Assembly (NCBI GenBank): GCA_026075535.2
Contig: AP026541.1
Span: forward strand, 4,402,001 to 4,466,000
Direction: 5' to 3'
From: Tricholoma matsutake
Taxonomy: Eukaryota; Basidiomycota; Agaricomycetes; Agaricales; Tricholomataceae
Length of the DNA: 64,000 nucleotides
Numbering within the stretch: the stretch's first letter is position 1; each line of letters begins with the position of its first letter. The translations under genes and the position numbers were made by a program. Positions 40,642 through 53,400 of the stretch are shown here, piece by piece. The notes below the pieces were generated by a model, which saw nothing but the letters and a program-made list of their open reading frames with translations, had not been told where the DNA came from and did no database searches.

Positions 40642-43600
40642 CTACGGTTTAGACCCCATGCCAATGATGAACGTACTCCTCCCACCCCTCGGTAGTACCA
40701 GCACCTTCTCCGCACCGTGTACCTGATAAGTCTCAGTGCTCGGAATAGCCTCCGCACCCATCGTCAACTCGCCCGCTACTGCAAGTGCCACCACAGACAC
40801 TTTGGGCAGAGCAAGTTCGCCGTGATGTAGTGCGATCAACGTGATAGGCACTGAATACGTGGCGCCATCCTTCACACACACACACACAAGGTAAATATGG
40901 ACGAAACAGCGTTGCGATCACGATCCATACCGTGGCTGCAAAATCTCCGCGCTTTCGTCCGCTTACGAGCCAATCCTTGACTAATTCTTCTACATCGTAC
41001 CGCAGCATGTACTGACGCTCCTTGTCATTTGCGCTTGTACCCCAACGGAACGAGGTGTTGATTGTGAGAAGTGCCGATATGGGCTGACCGGCGTATAATG
41101 GTAGTGGCTTGAGTGTAGATGTTTCGGCGAATGGCGTCGATAAGATACGTATCCGCGCAGCGGCCACGATCTACTCTCCAATCAGATCATGGACAAGTCC
41201 AACTTTTTGAAGAATACATACGTTCATGTAGGGCACATCAACAGGTATTACGATTTCACGCCAATTGCCTTCAGGTGGATATGGATGTCTATGTGCTTGC
41301 AGGAGCTGGAAAGGTGTCAGTCGCGAGTGATCCTCAACCAAGAGTGTTGTCTGTACCTCCTTGGCTTTGTCAAGAAGCTGATGTAGGTCGTCTTCCTTCT
41401 CTTCTTGCGCTGTCCCCGGGACACTAAGCTCACCGGTGATACCATACATTTCAACCCACCCTGCGTCGTGCTCCAGCGCCTTTACCAACATGTTGACTAG
41501 CGTGACTCGGTGATGATTCGTCGAGGGTGAATCTGCCAATACTTTTGCGACCACACTTTCAACGACAAATTCAACTTCTACAAAAGAAATTCCTAGGAAA
41601 TCCTTGTTATAGTCGGAACATGACTTACCTTCGCGTAATATGCGGTATCTAATAAGAAAATTCAAAGGTTCACGCACTGCAAAGTTTACTGAGTAGTTTC
41701 AGAATACCCGAGTGCTCAACACTGACCGGGCCCATTGGCAGACTCGATGTAGCATATGAAGTTGACAGGTTGAGAGGGCGTCACCGTCTGACAGAAAAAC
41801 CAAAGTCAGGTGAGAAGGATGAGAAGCTTGGATCACGACTTACAACCACAGGACGATTCTTCGTCGACGGGGTCACAATTTTTACGCCATCAAGGCCGTC
41901 CTCCGGGATATTCAAATGAGCCGAAGCAATACGCACGTGTTGATGACTTGTGGTAGATATTGTAAACTTGGAAAACAATCTTGAACGGCAGGTCAATCTA
42001 AAGGTAAACAAGTCATTGACAGTAAAATTACCTATTACCACGGAAGAAGTCTTCGACATTGACGGATATGGGGAGAGTCGTCAACACCACACGTGTTATG
42101 GCGAAAGCTCGTGACAATAAGGGCTCAGACGCTGTGGTATACTCAGCAGTGACATGGATTTTCTAAAACAGATGAGCATTTTCCTTGCTATAGTTTCGAC
42201 AACAGCTCACCATAGCGTGAAACCCCGGTGTATTTGAATAAGGCACCATTACTGAGACAGCGGTATCTTTGGGAATGTCAGAAAGACTGATGCCAGCCGT
42301 TGTAATTTCTATGGCTGCCGATTTTGAATCTACAATAAGTTGATCAAGTCCTGACAAACACTTTTTCCAGATGTTTATTGCATACCCCCATGCAAGTACG
42401 CATCTTTGAGCCGGAAGATAACGCCGGACGATGAAAGCTTGAAAGTGATTCTCGAGACATGATTTCGTCCACTTGACACAGCAAATAGGAGGGTCTGCGC
42501 TTCACCAAGTTCAACTGAGAGATTCCACAGATGCATCAGTAGTGATCATGATCATTGATACACATACATACTGCGGTTTGGCAAGCTAAGCTGGACATCC
42601 AAGGCAAGTAAATCTTTGGGCACCCGCACTAACACCGGACGGCTATCCTTCTGATATCGGACCCCTTTGGAAGCGGGTGCTTGCCAGTGTGTCCGCTGAA
42701 GTAATAATCGTGCCAAGCGCACTTCGCTTGATTCAAATACATATGTACCTGCTGCTGATATCTTGAGAGTATCCGTTGAGAAATTGGTCGGCCTTTAATC
42801 GATATGGATCGCACCGGACAGAACATAGTCAGACGTGTCTTGCCAGGAGCCAGGTCTTGTACCGGCAAAGAAAACATGGCTCGCTCTGAGTCACGACCTA
42901 GGATAACCACACTGACTTCGTCGGCAGGGAGTATCTGGTGAGGAATGAGCAAAAGGGGAAGATTTAATGTCTAAACACTGACACAAGGTAAACGATTTAG
43001 AATTGTGACGTCCAAATAACAGCCATCTTCAGTCTCTGCTATTCTTGCATTAGTAGATACTTCGATTGACACCGCAGGGTGATCAGGATGTGCTATATCT
43101 ACACGATGCAAGTAAGAGGGACACAGAAAGGAAAGGCAACGAATCGAACACTCACCAGTTTTAAGTTCAGAAACAGCAGTCTTTAACTCATTCACAAGTT
43201 CCGTGACGTATACAACTTTATCCGCTTCGTGCAGCAGTAATTCCGTTCCCTGAGTGTCGATATACGTTCTGAGATATGACAGAAGGACATGGATCCATTC
43301 TGTGTCTTTATCCTTATTGAATTTGGCATGCGTGTCGAGTGCTTGTGACAGCATAAAAGATTCAAGAGAGGTCCACATGTGTGGGGCATAATGGGCGGGT
43401 AGGGAAGAATATGTCGTGAGAGCGTTATTCAGTTGCCCACGATGGCTACGAGGACGAGCAATGATGTCCGGAACTATGGAAATGCAAACGAAGGGCTTAC
43501 AGATCAAGAGCAGCAAGACTCCCATGTAGTCTCAAAGCAAATTTCCGTCGTCCAGCTTGCGTGTACATATCGATGGCACGGTTAGTGGTTGTGACATAGA

Positions 43601-45190
43601 GTTCGTAGAATGAGTCTACGCTCTCAATGGAGGATAGAATATCGGTATTAGTGATTTGTTCTGCGGCCTTGGTCTGACTTGGGATGAAAGGGGATGAGGT
43701 CGCTGAAAAGGGCGGTCTGGGAGGAATATGCCCCACAGCAATGCCAATTGTGTCCAACTGTAGAACAACGTTCAGATACTGAGAAACACGCCTCGAGTAG
43801 GGATGAACGGTACTTGACTGCGGGCGAGTTCCATAAGTTCGCCCTTGGCAGCATTGAATGCATTGAGTTTAGGTCCGACGATGGAAAACCCGGAAGACCA
43901 AAAATCACACTGCTCGACAACACTAAGGGCAGACGAATAGATCCAGGATTCGACGAAAAATGGGGGCAATGAGGTCTTTGCGATATTAGCGCTAGAGACA
44001 CGTAGGGTTTGGTTTGGCTTACCTCCACCTCGCGTAATCGCCTGCCGAAAGCGCAAAGAAATGTTGCTACTTTCCGACTAATGTCAGTTATCCGGCCCTT
44101 TTGAGCAAGAAGTTCACATTGTCGGGATAGAACATATGTCCGAAAGTCGAAGACGGAAATAGAGTTAGCAAGAATAAGATCTCGATACGGCTTTTTCGAC
44201 GAAGAAAGAAGAGGAGCGGAGTCATCGCCATTGACACGGTTGATGAGGGGTCCAAACCAAGACAGGTTCTTTTCCTTGAGAACTTCATGAAATAGACCTT
44301 CAAGTTCATCGTATTGTGCATATGCGTCCTCGAAAAGATGTACGCCCTCAAAAGAGATTGCAAGGCTTTCCTATACGCGTTTTCAGCTAGTATATCCAGT
44401 GACAAAATATGATCAGACCTTCAGAATGAAAAACGTGCAGAAATTCCAACCAGGCATGTGACGTTGGCCTTCAGACCGTTTGACCTCGTCTTCCCGCTGA
44501 GAAATGGCGGCATCGAATGCGGATAATATTCCGTCCTTGATCTTGTTCATGACTTCTGCCCAGACGGCCGGGTTGTCCGTCTCTGAGGACCAAGCGACTT
44601 GTGCACACCTGCCATGATAATCAGACACGTCAAAAGTGATCGAAATCGCATCCACCGTTCCCGTTTTTCTACATTGAAGTCCGCTCTTATTTTCTCGAAT
44701 ACTGAATTCTTCTGGAAGAATTTCCCACTTGGTGCTTGAGCATCGGACTTGATTATGTGTAAAATCAACCATTCTTGGTACTTCCTTGTAGTCACAGCTG
44801 AATGCCAGTCTTTTATTTGCTTTTTCACGGTGGTCCTGTAGCCATCAACATCAGTATTCTGAAAATTTTGAGCTGTCCGTAAGATTACAACGCGTGCTGG
44901 AGTGTTCTAAGCCTTACCGGACAAACAACAACATATATGTTAAGCAAAGGTTTCTCCAACAAAGTTGTGGGAATTTGAGAATATTCGTCGCGGACAGTTT
45001 CTAGTGAGACCAACCCAACCTCCAATTCCTGAATCGTCCTTATAGATCTTCGTGAAGCGGACTTCCAGTGAATATTATGCAGGGGTAGCTGGGCAGCTAA
45101 CGCAGTCTGGACTTGCTGCCACTTCAGTGTTGATAGTATTGATTGTGGCGAAAATGATACAAGGACTCGTTGCCTTGAGCCCGAGGCCAT
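40642..45190 (-). CDS. TRS130: TRAPPII complex subunit TRAPPC10/Trs130
   Basis: A long multi-exon gene with ATG at 45190 and TAG at 40644-40642. Exon 1 is 45190-44918 (91 codons, donor CCG|GTAAGG). Exon 2 contains YRTTVKKQIKDWHSAVTTRK and QEWLILHIIKSDAQAPSGKF, diagnostic of the Trs130 N-terminal trunk. Near 44300-44060 are AYAQYDELEGLFHEVLKEKN, SWFGPLINR, SKKPYRDLILANSISVFDFR and FLCAFGRRLREV, also strongly conserved in the family. The C-terminal half is beta-rich and carries many short introns; it ends with VHGAEKVLVLPRGGRSTF. TRAPPII acts at the trans-Golgi and endosome as an exchange factor for Rab11/Ypt31-type GTPases. Internal exon borders were only partly resolved. The start is 72 bp from that of the divergent RRP3. 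Confidence 0.88.
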
Positions 45191-45262
45191 GATGATCGTG
45201 AAGGCAATTCCGAGAAGTGATCGAGAAACGTGGGAACTTTGAGAGAAGCTTTTCTACTTGCT
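45191..45262. promoter_or_regulatory. 72-bp divergent promoter, TRS130 and RRP3
   Basis: The two start codons (45190 minus, 45263 plus) are only 72 bp apart, so both transcripts must start within or upstream of this space, probably overlapping at their 5' ends. No TATA box seen. Confidence 0.55.
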
Positions 45263-46826
45263 ATGCCTCCTACGGAGGAAGCAACCACCGTCCCCGTTAC
45301 TTTCAAGTCTTTAGGTCTGATAGATCCTCTTCTTCAAGCCGTTGAACAAGTTGGCTACAAGACTCCTACGGACATTCAATCAGAAGCTTTACCTCATGCT
45401 CTACAAGGCAGAGACATCATCGGCGTTGCTTCCACAGGTTCCGGCAAAACCGCTGCTTTTGCTCTTCCTATCCTTCAAAAACTGTGGGAAGATCCCAAGG
45501 GCCTTTTCGCCTGCGTGCTAGCCCCCACACGTGAGCTAGCCTATCAGATATCGGAGCAGTTCGAATCCCTTGGCTCGGCTATGGGAGTCCGTTGTGCTGT
45601 TGTTATCGGAGGTATGGATATGCCAACTCAAGCAATAGCTCTTGCCAGACGTCCACACGTCGTTGTTGCGACGCCTGGACGTCTGTTGGATCACTTGGAG
45701 AAAACGAAAGGGTTTAGTCTTCGTGGAATCAAGTTTTTGGTAAGTGTATCAGCATTCTCAGTAGTTCTTCGTTATGACTGACGCTGGCCAAGGTTCTTGA
45801 CGAGGCTGATCGACTACTGGATATGGACTTCGGTCCAAGCATCGATAAAATTCTCAAGTTGATACCAACCGAGCGAACTACTTACCTCTTCTCCGCGACC
45901 ATGACCAGCAAGGTTGCTAAATTGCAAAGAGCAAGCTTGTCAAATCCTGTCCGTGTGGAAATATCAGCGAAGTAAGTTCGTCTCATTCTCTCCCATTTGT
46001 ATACATGTTAACTCCTCTGTAGGTATCAGACTGTAGCCACATTGCTGCAATATTACCTGTTGATGCCACTGAAGGACAAGGATGCATACCTGATATATCT
46101 GGCAAATTCTCTTGCTCAAAATTCCATGATCATATTCACGAGGACGGTCAACGATTCAGCAAGGTCAGTCTCTTTTATTTAAGGACCTTCGCCGGTTTCA
46201 TGAAAAGAGCTACAGACTCTCTATCATTTTGCGGACTTTGGGATTTCCAGCAGTGCCATTACATGGTCAGCTAAATCAGAGCCAACGCCTAGGTGCCTTG
46301 GGAAAATTCAAAAGCGGCGGTCGCAAGGTCTTAGTCGCAACAGATATCGCCAGCCGGTAAAATTCATTTCTTGTTCTGCAAATTGCTCCATTGCATACAT
46401 GTTGTATTTTCTAGTGGCCTAGACATCCCATCCGTCGATATCATTATCAACTTCGATATTCCTACACATTCAAAAGACTATATCCACCGAGTAGGACGAA
46501 CAGCTCGTGCAGGCCGAGCAGGAAAATCTATCACGCTCGTCACCCAATATGATGTGGAGCTCATCCAACGTATCGAGCATGCCATCGGGAAAAAAATGGA
46601 ATTGTGGCCCACAGACCCAGAAGAGATTGCGCTCCTCAAGGAGCGGGTGAATGAGGCCGGAAGAGTTGCGGTGAACGAGCTCAAGGAACAGGGCATGAAA
46701 GGCGGCAGTGGTCGGAAACGCAGACGAGAGGATGGCACAGGAGGTCGAGATGATAGAGACAGAGATGATGATGTGGTTGAGGCAGGCATGCCTGTGCAGA
46801 AGAGATCGTCGAAGAGGAGACGTTAA
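45263..46826 (+). CDS. RRP3: DEAD-box ATP-dependent RNA helicase Rrp3/DDX47
   Basis: Five exons: 45263-45739, 45793-45971, 46023-46163, 46216-46356 and 46415-46826, in total 450 codons (449 aa). Start is ATG 45263 (MPPTEEATT). All helicase motifs are present: Q motif region [11 protein letters not shown]...[18 protein letters not shown] (I), PTRELA (Ia), [24 protein letters not shown] (II), FSATMT (III), IIFTRT (IV), [13 protein letters not shown] (V), and [11 protein letters not shown] (VI). [11 protein letters not shown] and the overall spacing point to the Rrp3/DDX47 subfamily, which acts in the nucleolus in early pre-18S rRNA processing. The C-terminus is basic ([16 protein letters not shown]), consistent with nucleolar targeting. 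It converges with the dioxygenase gene, leaving only 34 bp between stop codons. Confidence 0.94.
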
Positions 46827-46860
46827 TAATGGTTTGTCATTGGCCCAATACGCCTCACAC

Positions 46861-47850
46861 TCATCCCATGAACATCAAATCAGAACGCAGGACATATTTG
46901 TTGCCCTTGCGCACTGTTGATCCTTCGTGGAGCATACATTCTTGTCCGTGACTATGGGTGAATGCATTAGTACGCGGTTAGTGGCGATGAAGTAAATACT
47001 ACCGATGAAGAAGAGCAGTGCCTCGAGTCAAACGAGCCGTGATGACTTCACGAGCTTTCCCTCTTTCATGATTGTAGAATAAAGTCTACCATATAGTTAT
47101 CAGAGTCTATATGCTAGACAAGAATTGGGATAACAATTACCTCGCCGCCTTGGACGCCATCTTCTACCCCTGTCAAATAGATCAAGAGTGTCCACTCTGA
47201 TTTTGCCCCAGTCATTGGGTCGCGAACAGAATCGTCGTAATGCGGCCTATGTAGCGAATGTCAAATTATCTGTAGTTTTTAAAGAGTATGACTCCACTAA
47301 TCACCCAAAATGCTGCGAAGGTGTATACTTGTATACTCGAATATTGCTGTTGACAGAGTGGGGAATTCGAGGACCCTCTGGATTCCCTGCATTACCACGT
47401 TTCATGGACGCTGGGTAGGGGAACGAAGGCAAGTAAGGGACAAGGACTGTCTGCAACTTCGCTGCAAAATCCGTAGACGTCACAGAAAAGCGATCTGCGT
47501 AGTACAATGTCATGAATCGATACTTGATAGAAACGAGAATGTAAGCCCGATTTACGGTTGAACCTATCTGCCTCCCCTCGCTTTTTGGGCGGCGTGAGCT
47601 CCAAAGGAAGGTCATCGATGAATTTAACGAAAGATTTACACTCGGCAGGAGTCAAAAAATCCTGCATTATAAAAGAATACTGAGAATGGCAACGTATCAC
47701 AAAACGTACATCGACGAGGAGAATTTGATCTTCGAGAAGCGCTCGGCACTCGAGGTTAGTCTTCGAAGACAGTTCGGGGAAGACCACAACAGGTGCGGGA
47801 GATACATTTGTAGCAGAGATTTTCGAATTCTGTTTGATCTTCTTTGCCAT
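46861..47850 (-). CDS. 2-oxoglutarate/Fe(II)-dependent dioxygenase (prolyl-hydroxylase type)
   Basis: Multi-exon gene, ATG 47850 (MAKKIKQNSKISATN) to a TGA at 46863-46861. The double-stranded beta-helix motif is visible: RPHYDDSVRDP gives the HxD iron ligands, and CMLHEGSTVRKGNKYVLRSD gives the distal His and the Lys/Arg that binds 2-oxoglutarate. An N-terminal DFLTPAECKSFVKFIDDLP matches the start of prolyl-4-hydroxylase-like domains. About 47682-47390 is one exon region and 47240-46861 holds the C-terminal exons; a short intron interrupts near 47730-47690. The basic N-terminus may be a nuclear signal. The substrate is unknown. It lies 81 bp downstream of the ALG3 stop codon, on the same strand. 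Confidence 0.8.
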
Positions 47851-47931
47851 GATGGTCGTTTAACTTAGGGAAAATTAAGCGCATGAATGCCATATAATGC
47901 CGCGATATTCGTTGTATATACTCAAATACAT

Positions 47932-49497
47932 CTAGGTTACAATGGTAGATCCAGTATTCGACGATTGCATCGTCTTGATTTTTTCGTTACCAACGATACC
48001 ATTGGGATGTCCAAACCAGATTCCCAACATTAATAGGGTATTTGCAGCGACAAGGATAGAAGACGACATTGTCGTAGATGGAAAAACATTCCAAGCATAT
48101 TCGATTCCAATGATCAAGGCAAATCTTTAAAAGGGTTTTTTAATGGTCATTAAGAGGTAGTTATTGTTTGAGGACGTACTTCATTACAACAGGATAGCGT
48201 GTCCTCCACGCTAGGAAAGGAATTTGTTGCGCATACCATGAATAAAATTGGTAATGAAGCGAGCGAGCAAATAGGATTCCTATTAAGTTGGAAGTAAAGA
48301 GGACGGTAGCAACATCTTACACAAAGATGAACAATAAATCATTGTAATACGATCAGAATAACTCACAGTCAGCAGTTAACGGTGCAAGCCCAGCTGGAAG
48401 AAGAGGCTGTCGAATCCCCCTACGAATGACACGCCATACACCCCCATCCAATTGACACCATCTGAAAAGGCCGAAGAGTATTAAGACTGAAACATGTCCG
48501 ACCAACAAGCCTTTTGCCCATTGGGAGCTCAGAAATGTTTCTTCGTCAACAAATCTCCAATTCACGGTCCATTTATACAGAAATACTCGCGACAAGTCGA
48601 AGGAGGATTGTAGGTATGCCCAATGATTCTCCCTTAAAAAGGTAAAAGCTAGCAAAACGTGTGTTGCACCGATAGTCATCATGAGGCGCAGGGTCGATGC
48701 AAGGCCCCTTCTTTTGAATAGAATAACGAGCAGTCCCGGAAGATAAAGCAGAATGGACATTTTGATGGAAAGGGCGGCACTGTTACGTGGCATTAAGAGG
48801 ATTCTCTCTCTCCAGATCATCTGAGGATTTACCTGAAAAGAAGGGTTGCCGTGTCATCCAGCCCGTGTTGGTACAGGTATATTGCAGATTGAACAACCAC
48901 CACGGCCCAGCAGTCGTTGAAAAGGCGTAGAACGTAGATTGAATGAAGCCGTTTACTGACTGGCAGTAGAAGTATGGTCCAGTTCGGGACATTTCCTGCT
49001 GTCCTGTAGATAGCACATGAAAGCACAAGGCTTGCTATATACAGGACAGCGTAGATATGCTGTGCTATCGATAGATTCAGCCCAGAATCAGTGATGCCAT
49101 GCAAAAACGAATGAATGTGGACGTGGCCAGCCGGATAGCTATAGCTGGAAGTTGAGATTGCACTTACACGGCGTAGAGGGGTTGAGAACTCACACCAGCG
49201 GTCCAGTGGGCCCAGTAATCATGCTGTAATCATGCTGCCCTTTCATATACACTTCTATTTGGACCATATACGTTTTCCAGTCGATTTCTGTGTCTGTTTA
49301 TGTGCATGATAAGGCCGTCCAGAAAAATGAAAGTTGAGCTTCTGACATGGAATGAGGCGGATGATGAGCTGGGTGAGTATAACATCTCCAATGATCACCA
49401 ACGACGCAAGTAGCCAGAAGTATCTCGGGTGTGTTAGGATTAGTCGGACTGCCCGAATAGGATTGTGGAATGAGAGTGCGGAATCTGAGTCTGGCAT
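47932..49497 (-). CDS. ALG3: Dol-P-Man:Man5GlcNAc2-PP-Dol alpha-1,3-mannosyltransferase
   Basis: Start ATG 49497 ([17 protein letters not shown]), stop TAG 47934-47932, about six exons. ALG3 family signature after the first membrane helix: [14 protein letters not shown] and [20 protein letters not shown]. Further conserved parts are [74 protein letters not shown] and [28 protein letters not shown] lies near the C-terminus. The protein is a polytopic ER membrane enzyme that adds the sixth mannose to the lipid-linked N-glycan precursor on the lumenal side. Exon joins inside 49255-49150 and 48360-48120 were read only roughly. No defect noticed. Confidence 0.92.
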
Positions 49498-49702
49498 CGA
49501 GGAAGACGCGTGCAGTCGTGGTATTATACGACAAAACAATCCAGTGCCAGAATTCGATATGATAGTTATAATTTTACTTTATGTTACGCGACTATCAAGC
49601 TGGCCTCTGTGTGTAATTAGGAGAAAGTTGCGGATAGAGTCGTGTTTTGAAAATTTCTCATGTACAGACAAAATAATATCAGGATGTTACGAATATACAG
49701 GG

Positions 49703-51717
49703 TTATGAGTGCAGAACGGACTTCACCGACCTCTCCATATCTCGCAGACCCCGAATGAAGCCCTTGCTGTAATCAACTTCCGTTCCAGGAGCTATGACAG
49801 ACGATCCTAACTTCGCAATGTTATCGGATATATACTGTCCGACGAACCCAAGCTTCGACAACTTGCCCTCCACAGCGAACGTCTGTCCGGCGGCGAACCC
49901 GTCAGTGTAGCCCCGTAGGATTGATCGTTGCGTTGCTGTCCAGTCCTGTTGTTCAAGAGGTTCCTGCCTCAGTTGCCTAAGATGAATGGCTTCAAAGCGA
50001 TGATGATGTAGATTATGCGTTTGTAGCATGCCGTCCGAAAGTGAAGTGTGTCGGCCATACAGGGAAGAAGAGGTCGCCGCATCTTGTTGACATTTCGCTA
50101 GAACGTCCGTAGGAGAAGGTGGAGTCATGTGTGCAATGGTATCGAGAATATATTGTAATTGTGAATCATCAATGTGTTCTCGGGGATACGACCAGAACGT
50201 CGAAGGAAGACTATTGCCGACCGCAGCTTTGAAACACCAACCAGGGTCACCGTCACATTCCTCCTTCAAATAAGCTGCGAAACAAAAAAAAGTCTTGTGC
50301 AATGTCGGAAAAGCTTAGAAAATTGCAATCACTTACACCAGAAGCTCCAACCCGCTGTTGTGTTCGTGTAGACATCCAATTGACCAGTGCAAAAATCTTT
50401 CCGCGCTTGAAGCTGGTCGTGTTCATTTGCCATGCTGTTAGCCGTAAGGGCGCAGGACCATTCGTCAATGACAAGATTTCCACGCTGTTTCCTGGACGCT
50501 CTATCAAAAGCAACCGAGATAGGACCACGGACGTCAGTGGTATGTTGAGCAGCGGTTTTCGCGTCGTCGGAAGGTGTGAAGACGAAATACGAATGGTGGT
50601 CCTGGACGACGAAATCCGTTCTACCGGCGACATAATCAGTGAAACGTTCAAGGTCAAAGCCGTTATGCACATAGATGGGAAGCTGAGCAGTAGCTGCGGA
50701 CGCCTGGTTTATTGTAGTGATGGCTTTGCTGTCTGTCAATAATCAATCACACAAGCGGATCGTTCAAAAGCCAGCTGGACTTACAGAAATCAGTCAGCAT
50801 CGGTACGTTCTGAGGCTCATTTAACACTTGAATCCCAACGACATTCGTCGCAGACCCGAATTGTTGCGCCATATGTGTCAGCACCTTAAGAGTCTTCTCC
50901 ATATTTGAAGGGTCTTTGAACAAGTTCGTGTTGCCGTCCGAAATCCCAGAGTGTGGTTGACCATTTTGACTTCCAACAGCACCATGCAAGTCGACAAGGA
51001 CGCCGATTCCGACCTCGTGAGCCATGTTGATAGCGCGTATAATACTGCTCCAAGAGTTTCGATATACATCACCGACAGCATGGAAAGGCGTGTCTTGGCA
51101 GTAGGAAGGGCCCAGACTCCAGTAACCGATTGGTAGCCGGACGGTGTTGATACCAATGCTGGCGAGGTATTGGAAGTCAGACAGAGTAATGAAAGTATCC
51201 CAGTGCCGTTCCAAAGTCGAACGAGCAGAGTCTATTGAACCCCAGCCTGAAGCGATATCTAGTTCCGAGAGCTTTTTTCCCGATGCACATTCGAAGAGAG
51301 AGGGAGTCATCCAATTCTCGTGCACAAACCTAATTTTGTATCAGCCATGCATACCAGGCTGGGGTTTGATATGAAGCTCCCAACGTACCATGAACCCAGA
51401 TTGACTGATTGCTGTTGCCTGTAACGCATGACGGTGGCCATGTTTTGGTCGAATGGGTCAAGGGACTCGGCAATCGAGCTGGTGGTGTATGGTTCAACAT
51501 AGCAGGAATTATCTTGTGCGGAACGACCGTCCAGTTGTGTATGCCCGACTGGTAAACTGGTGGAAACGATGGGAACAGGCGTCAGAACAGGCGCACCCAG
51601 AGCCTGGCTGGAGTTTTTCACAGAAACAGACATTGCTCCCAGAGCAGGTTTAGAAAGACCTTGAGTCAACTGAAGAACTTTCAAGAGGGCAAGAAATGCA
51701 GCAGAAGTATAAACCAT
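49703..51717 (-). CDS. GH5 exo-beta-1,3-glucanase-like protein with C-terminal extension
   Basis: Four exons with ATG 51717 (MVYTSAAFLALLKVLQLTQG, a plausible signal peptide) and TAA 49705-49703. Splices: TCATG|GTACGT to TTAG|GTTTGTG (W F V H E N W M), GATTTCT|GTAAGT, and TTCTGGT|GTAAGT. GH5_9 features: TVRLPIGYWSLGP, VLVDLHGAVGSQNG, VLNEPQNVP (Glu, acid/base) and VIDEWSCAL (Glu, nucleophile). These enzymes trim or remodel beta-1,3-glucan in the cell wall. After the usual end of the domain (PSTFWSYP) about 160 residues follow (containing YTDGFAAGQTFAVEG and YSKGFIRGLRDMERSV), a tail not part of yeast Exg1. The upstream 51718-52207 region is non-coding apart from short frames. Confidence 0.88.
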
Positions 51718-52207
51718 GATTTCAAAAGGAAACGGGGAAGAAATGAACGAAATGGACGAGGGACCAGCCAACGTCAATGAAGAAAGAGATGGTAGAGGAA
51801 GCCAAACGGTTTCAATTCTTAAAGGAGGCTGACTTGTCGGTGGCACGTGTTCTGTGTGATAATAGGGAAAATGTATATTGATATTGTTTAATAAATTGTA
51901 TGGATGGTGGGGGGAATGATGTAAAGTGCATGATACAAGGCTTGCTACAAGGGAAATTTAAGATTAAAGTAATGTTCGACAGAAGGCTACGGAAACAGGA
52001 ACGTGCACTACGTTCCACTCTCTTCCTAACATCTGCGGTATTTTTGGCTACACCACCGCCACTCCCAAAGCCATGCGAAACAAAGAGACGATCGCATTCA
52101 GAAATTAGAGGGGCGCGTTGACGGGAGGACTGGTTAAACCATAAGGGACGCCCGAGACATAGTGTAGGGCTGAGGGGATATGAAAGCGCGATTGCGGGAA
52201 GCAAAGT
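51718..52207. other. Intergenic, glucanase promoter and TBP 3' flank
   Basis: Upstream region of the glucanase gene and downstream region of TBP (both minus strand). No supported gene or RNA. Confidence 0.5.
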
Positions 52208-53400
52208 CTACGGCTTTCGAAATTCACACAATACGGTGTAAATCGTGTTGAAAGCTGTGTAAATCTCTTCTCGGACCTGAACCACGAGAAGGGGAAAAAA
52301 GAGTGTCAGCGGATGGGGTTCAAACCGGTTCCACTGCACTCATGACAAAAACGCAGACAATGCCATCCCAAAAGTGATGGCAATGTCTGCGCCACACAAC
52401 GTCGCCCGAGGGACGCGCGAACATGACGACGATGCATGTCATGGAAAAAAGAAAAAGAAGATGGTCACCTTTGCACCAGTCAGGACAATCTTGCCCGAGA
52501 CGAATATCAGCAGCACGACCTTCGGCTTAATCATGCGATAGATGAGACCAGGGAATAACTTGATATCGCAATCAGGGTAACATCCGTCTGATAACAGTGA
52601 GCACGTACCTCTGGCTCATAACTACTGAACTGTCCGTGACTGTATGCCAAGCCTTCGAGTCGGATGGGAAATTTAACATCGCAACTCCCGACAATGTTTT
52701 GGATTTTGAACTCGGAGAATTTGGCAACGAAGCCAAGCTTCTGCACAATGCGAGCGTACTTGCGCGAAGCTAAACGCGAGTCATCCTCCGACTTAGCGCC
52801 AGTGACCACCATCTTTCCCGATGCAAAGATAAGCGCAGTTGTCTTGGGATCGCGAATACGCATAATAACCGCTGCAAAACGCTAAGCGAGACAAATCGAG
52901 CAGTTCGACGTGTCACGCAAAAATGTAAGCAAGCAGATACCAACCTTGGGGTTGTACTCGGCATTCCGGGCATGGAGAGCAATGGTCTTCAGGTCGAGGC
53001 GGCAGTCGAGGTTGACAGTCGCGACAATATTTTGCAGGGTGGGCACGATACCTTCAACGGCAGTTATGTGTTGCTGCTCAAGAGTAAGCGGCGCGGGTGT
53101 GGATGGGATGGGAGGTGTAGAGGGCGACGACGGACCAGCGACGGCATTATTCGACGTCGAAGTGGAGGGAGGCGACTGAGGTTTCGACTGGGTTTGAGAC
53201 TGCGTTGGTGGTGTGTACGAATTGGAAAGAGGCGATGGTCCAGGCAGCGCTAGTCCCGTCGACTGCTGCATATACTGATTACCCATAGGCAACGCGAGCC
53301 CATGTTGAGGCTGTTGCTGATACTGGGGTTGTTGGTACTGATATGGTTGTTGTTGTTGAGCAGGGCGGCCGAAAGTGACGGGACGCGCGGGAAGGGACAT
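52208..53400 (-). CDS. TBP1: TATA-binding protein (TFIID/SPT15)
   Basis: Minus-strand multi-exon gene, ATG 53400 to TAG 52210-52208. The N-terminal part is Gln/Pro/Ser-rich ([18 protein letters not shown]), then a linker, then the conserved saddle: [79 protein letters not shown], then the second repeat [60 protein letters not shown], ending [11 protein letters not shown]. Both pseudo-repeats are complete, so the protein is functional by appearance. It recruits all three nuclear RNA polymerases to promoters. The last exon is 52276-52208; the intron before it (52468-52277) is 192 bp, long for this window, and contains a strong hairpin. Confidence 0.96.
52352..52391. repeat. 16-bp-arm hairpin inside a TBP intron
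   Basis: CGCAGACAATGCCATC (52352-52367) and GATGGCAATGTCTGCG (52376-52391) are reverse complements with one mismatch, separated by eight bases. It lies in the 192-bp intron before the last TBP exon. Confidence 0.8.

Noticed and set aside
52321..52391. A tRNA-like gene in the TBP intron (GGTTCAAACC resembles a B box)
   Set aside because: No acceptor stem or anticodon arm could be built on either strand; only the hairpin stands.
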